A program made the position numbers and the translations under genes. Positions 5,891-6,640 of a DNA stretch of 6,640 nt are shown one piece after another. The notes under the pieces were generated by a model. That model did no database searches. It saw only the letters and a program-made list of their open reading frames with translations, and was not told where the DNA came from. Source of the DNA: Candidatus Hydromicrobium americanum (lineage in GTDB: Bacteria; Actinomycetota; Humimicrobiia; Humimicrobiales; Humimicrobiaceae); NCBI GenBank assembly GCA_002779205.1, contig PEXF01000081.1, positions 1 to 6,640 of the forward strand. The letters run 5' to 3'. The stretch's first letter is position 1. Every line of letters begins with the position of its first letter.

Positions 5891-6559
5891 TTGATTGATA
5901 TTTTTAAAGATATTATTATTCCACCCTTATGTGTTGTTTGTGGAAAAATTGGTCCTGAACTGATCTGCCGGCAGTGCATATCTAAAATTAAAGAAATCGG
6001 TGATAAAATATGTAAGTATTGCGGCAGGCCGCTATCCAGAATTAGTCCGGATGATAAAGGGTGTAATTTTTGCAGGAATGAAGATTTCAATTTTTACAAG
6101 CACAGGAGTTTTACCATATATAAAGGAGAGATAAAAAGAATAATAAGGAAATATAAATATAATAGAATATATGATTTAAAAGAAGTTATTGCCGTGTTTT
6201 TAAAACAAACTTATATTAGAAATTATGAATATGAGAAAATTGATTATATAGACACGGTTCCGGGTAAACATATGGAATTATTATGCAGATCATTATCAAA
6301 GTTAATTAAAATTCCATTTGCTGATAATATATTAAGAGTAAGGAAAATTATAAAGCAGCAGGGCCTTGATTTTATGCAAAGAAAGACCAATATAAAAGAA
6401 GCATTTAAAGTTAAGAATTGTCTCCTGAGCTCGGGTAAAAATCTGCTGCTGGTAGATGATGTCTGGACTACGGGAAGCACATTGGGTGAGATTGCCGGTG
6501 TTTTAAAAAGAGCAGGTGCAGATAGAATTTATTTATTAACTCTGGCCAGGGGGTTATAA
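5891..6559 (+). CDS. ComF/ComFC family phosphoribosyltransferase-like protein
   Basis: ComFC proteins are needed for natural transformation in competent bacteria, acting on the cytoplasmic side of DNA uptake; the family is also widespread in bacteria not known to be competent. The N-terminal zinc ribbon has four CxxC pairs: Cys14/17, Cys26/29, Cys41/44 and Cys58/61. Next comes IYKGEIKRIIRKYKYNR (76-92), the family's KG...KYxxxR segment, and then the type I phosphoribosyltransferase PRPP loop LLLVDDVWTTGSTL (185-198). The loop after the VP motif (TVPGKHMELLCRSLSK, 122-137) is short and lacks the usual RGFNQ box. No in-frame ATG precedes the zinc ribbon, so the start is non-ATG. TTG at 5891 gives the family's usual short lead-in, with AGGGA (5872-5876) 14 bases away. 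TTG at 5849 or 5855 would overlap the previous gene by about 30 bases and remains possible. I infer that the gene is cotranscribed with its neighbours. Confidence 0.88.
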   Translation: MIDIFKDIIIPPLCVVCGKIGPELICRQCISKIKEIGDKICKYCGRPLSRISPDDKGCNFCRNEDFNFYKHRSFTIYKGEIKRIIRKYKYNRIYDLKEVIAVFLKQTYIRNYEYEKIDYIDTVPGKHMELLCRSLSKLIKIPFADNILRVRKIIKQQGLDFMQRKTNIKEAFKVKNCLLSSGKNLLLVDDVWTTGSTLGEIAGVLKRAGADRIYLLTLARGL

Positions 6560-6564
6560 ACGGA

Positions 6565-6640
6565 GTGACAAGATTAAAGGGAATTGTAAAATGGTTTAGC
6601 CCTGAGAACGGATTTGGTTTTATAGAAGCAGAATCAAAGG
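6565..6640 (+). CDS. Cold-shock-domain protein (CspA family), 3' partial
   Basis: This small single-strand nucleic-acid-binding protein of the CspA family would act as an RNA chaperone in the cytoplasm. The 25 visible codons read as a start followed by TRLKGIVKWF and then SPENGFGFIEAESK. This is the classic first strand (G-x-VKWF) plus the RNP1 motif, here NGFGFIE in place of the common KGFGFI. The rest, including the RNP2 motif (VFVH), lies beyond the window. The start is GTG at 6565, 5 bases after the ComFC stop. AGGGGG at 6548-6553 inside the end of comFC lies 11 bases upstream and may serve as ribosome site; the closer GGAG overlaps the GTG itself. No ATG is available at the expected place. 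Identity is secure despite truncation. Confidence 0.88.
   Translation, partial: MTRLKGIVKWFSPENGFGFIEAESK

Noticed and set aside
5374..6090. Long minus-strand open frame (238 codons) opposite the nucleotidyltransferase and comFC
   Set aside because: It lies antisense across two well-supported genes, has low-complexity Tyr/Ser/Ile-rich content and no recognisable domain; it is a shadow of AT-rich codon use.

Overview
The window is a compact, AT-rich bacterial gene cluster with every gene on the + strand. It holds five complete protein genes, and one more gene is cut by each edge. Intergenic gaps run from about 5 to 110 bases. I see no rho-independent terminator and no convincing internal promoter, so this is probably one transcript or part of one.

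Layout: (1) a 5'-truncated phosphohexomutase (PGM/PMM family); (2) a bifunctional phosphoglucose/phosphomannose isomerase; (3) an adenosylhomocysteinase of the shorter thermophile/archaeal-like type; (4) S-methyl-5-thioribose-1-phosphate isomerase (mtnA); (5) a GDP-mannose-pyrophosphorylase-like nucleotidyltransferase with a left-handed beta-helix tail; (6) a ComF/ComFC-type phosphoribosyltransferase with an N-terminal zinc ribbon; (7) the first 25 codons of a cold-shock-domain protein.

Two themes are interleaved. The isomerase, the mutase and the nucleotidyltransferase together could convert fructose-6-P to mannose-6-P, then mannose-1-P, then GDP-mannose, a precursor for surface glycans. AhcY and MtnA both handle by-products of S-adenosylmethionine: AhcY splits S-adenosylhomocysteine, and MtnA isomerises 5-methylthioribose-1-P (or the related 5-deoxyribose-1-P). 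The enzymes are ordinary housekeeping types, and I found no phage, transposon, CRISPR, toxin or defence locus.

The one unusual structure is the mtnA/nucleotidyltransferase junction (about 4601-4757). A segment of roughly 70 bp spanning the 3' end of mtnA and the start region of the next gene has been tandemly duplicated, and a 14-bp unit was duplicated again inside the second copy. This created a 14-codon chimeric mini-ORF (nucleotidyltransferase start fused to MtnA tail) and a second 9-codon mini-ORF whose stop overlaps the nucleotidyltransferase ATG.

Organism: AT-rich DNA, frequent AGA/AGG and ATA codons, a Thermotoga-like MtnA, a thermophile-type AhcY and an actinobacterial-like GMP-pyrophosphorylase suggest an anaerobic or thermophile-related bacterial lineage, perhaps uncultivated (for example a deep low-GC Actinobacteriota, Atribacterota or Firmicutes-like group). 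This placement is inference from remembered family features, not a database search.
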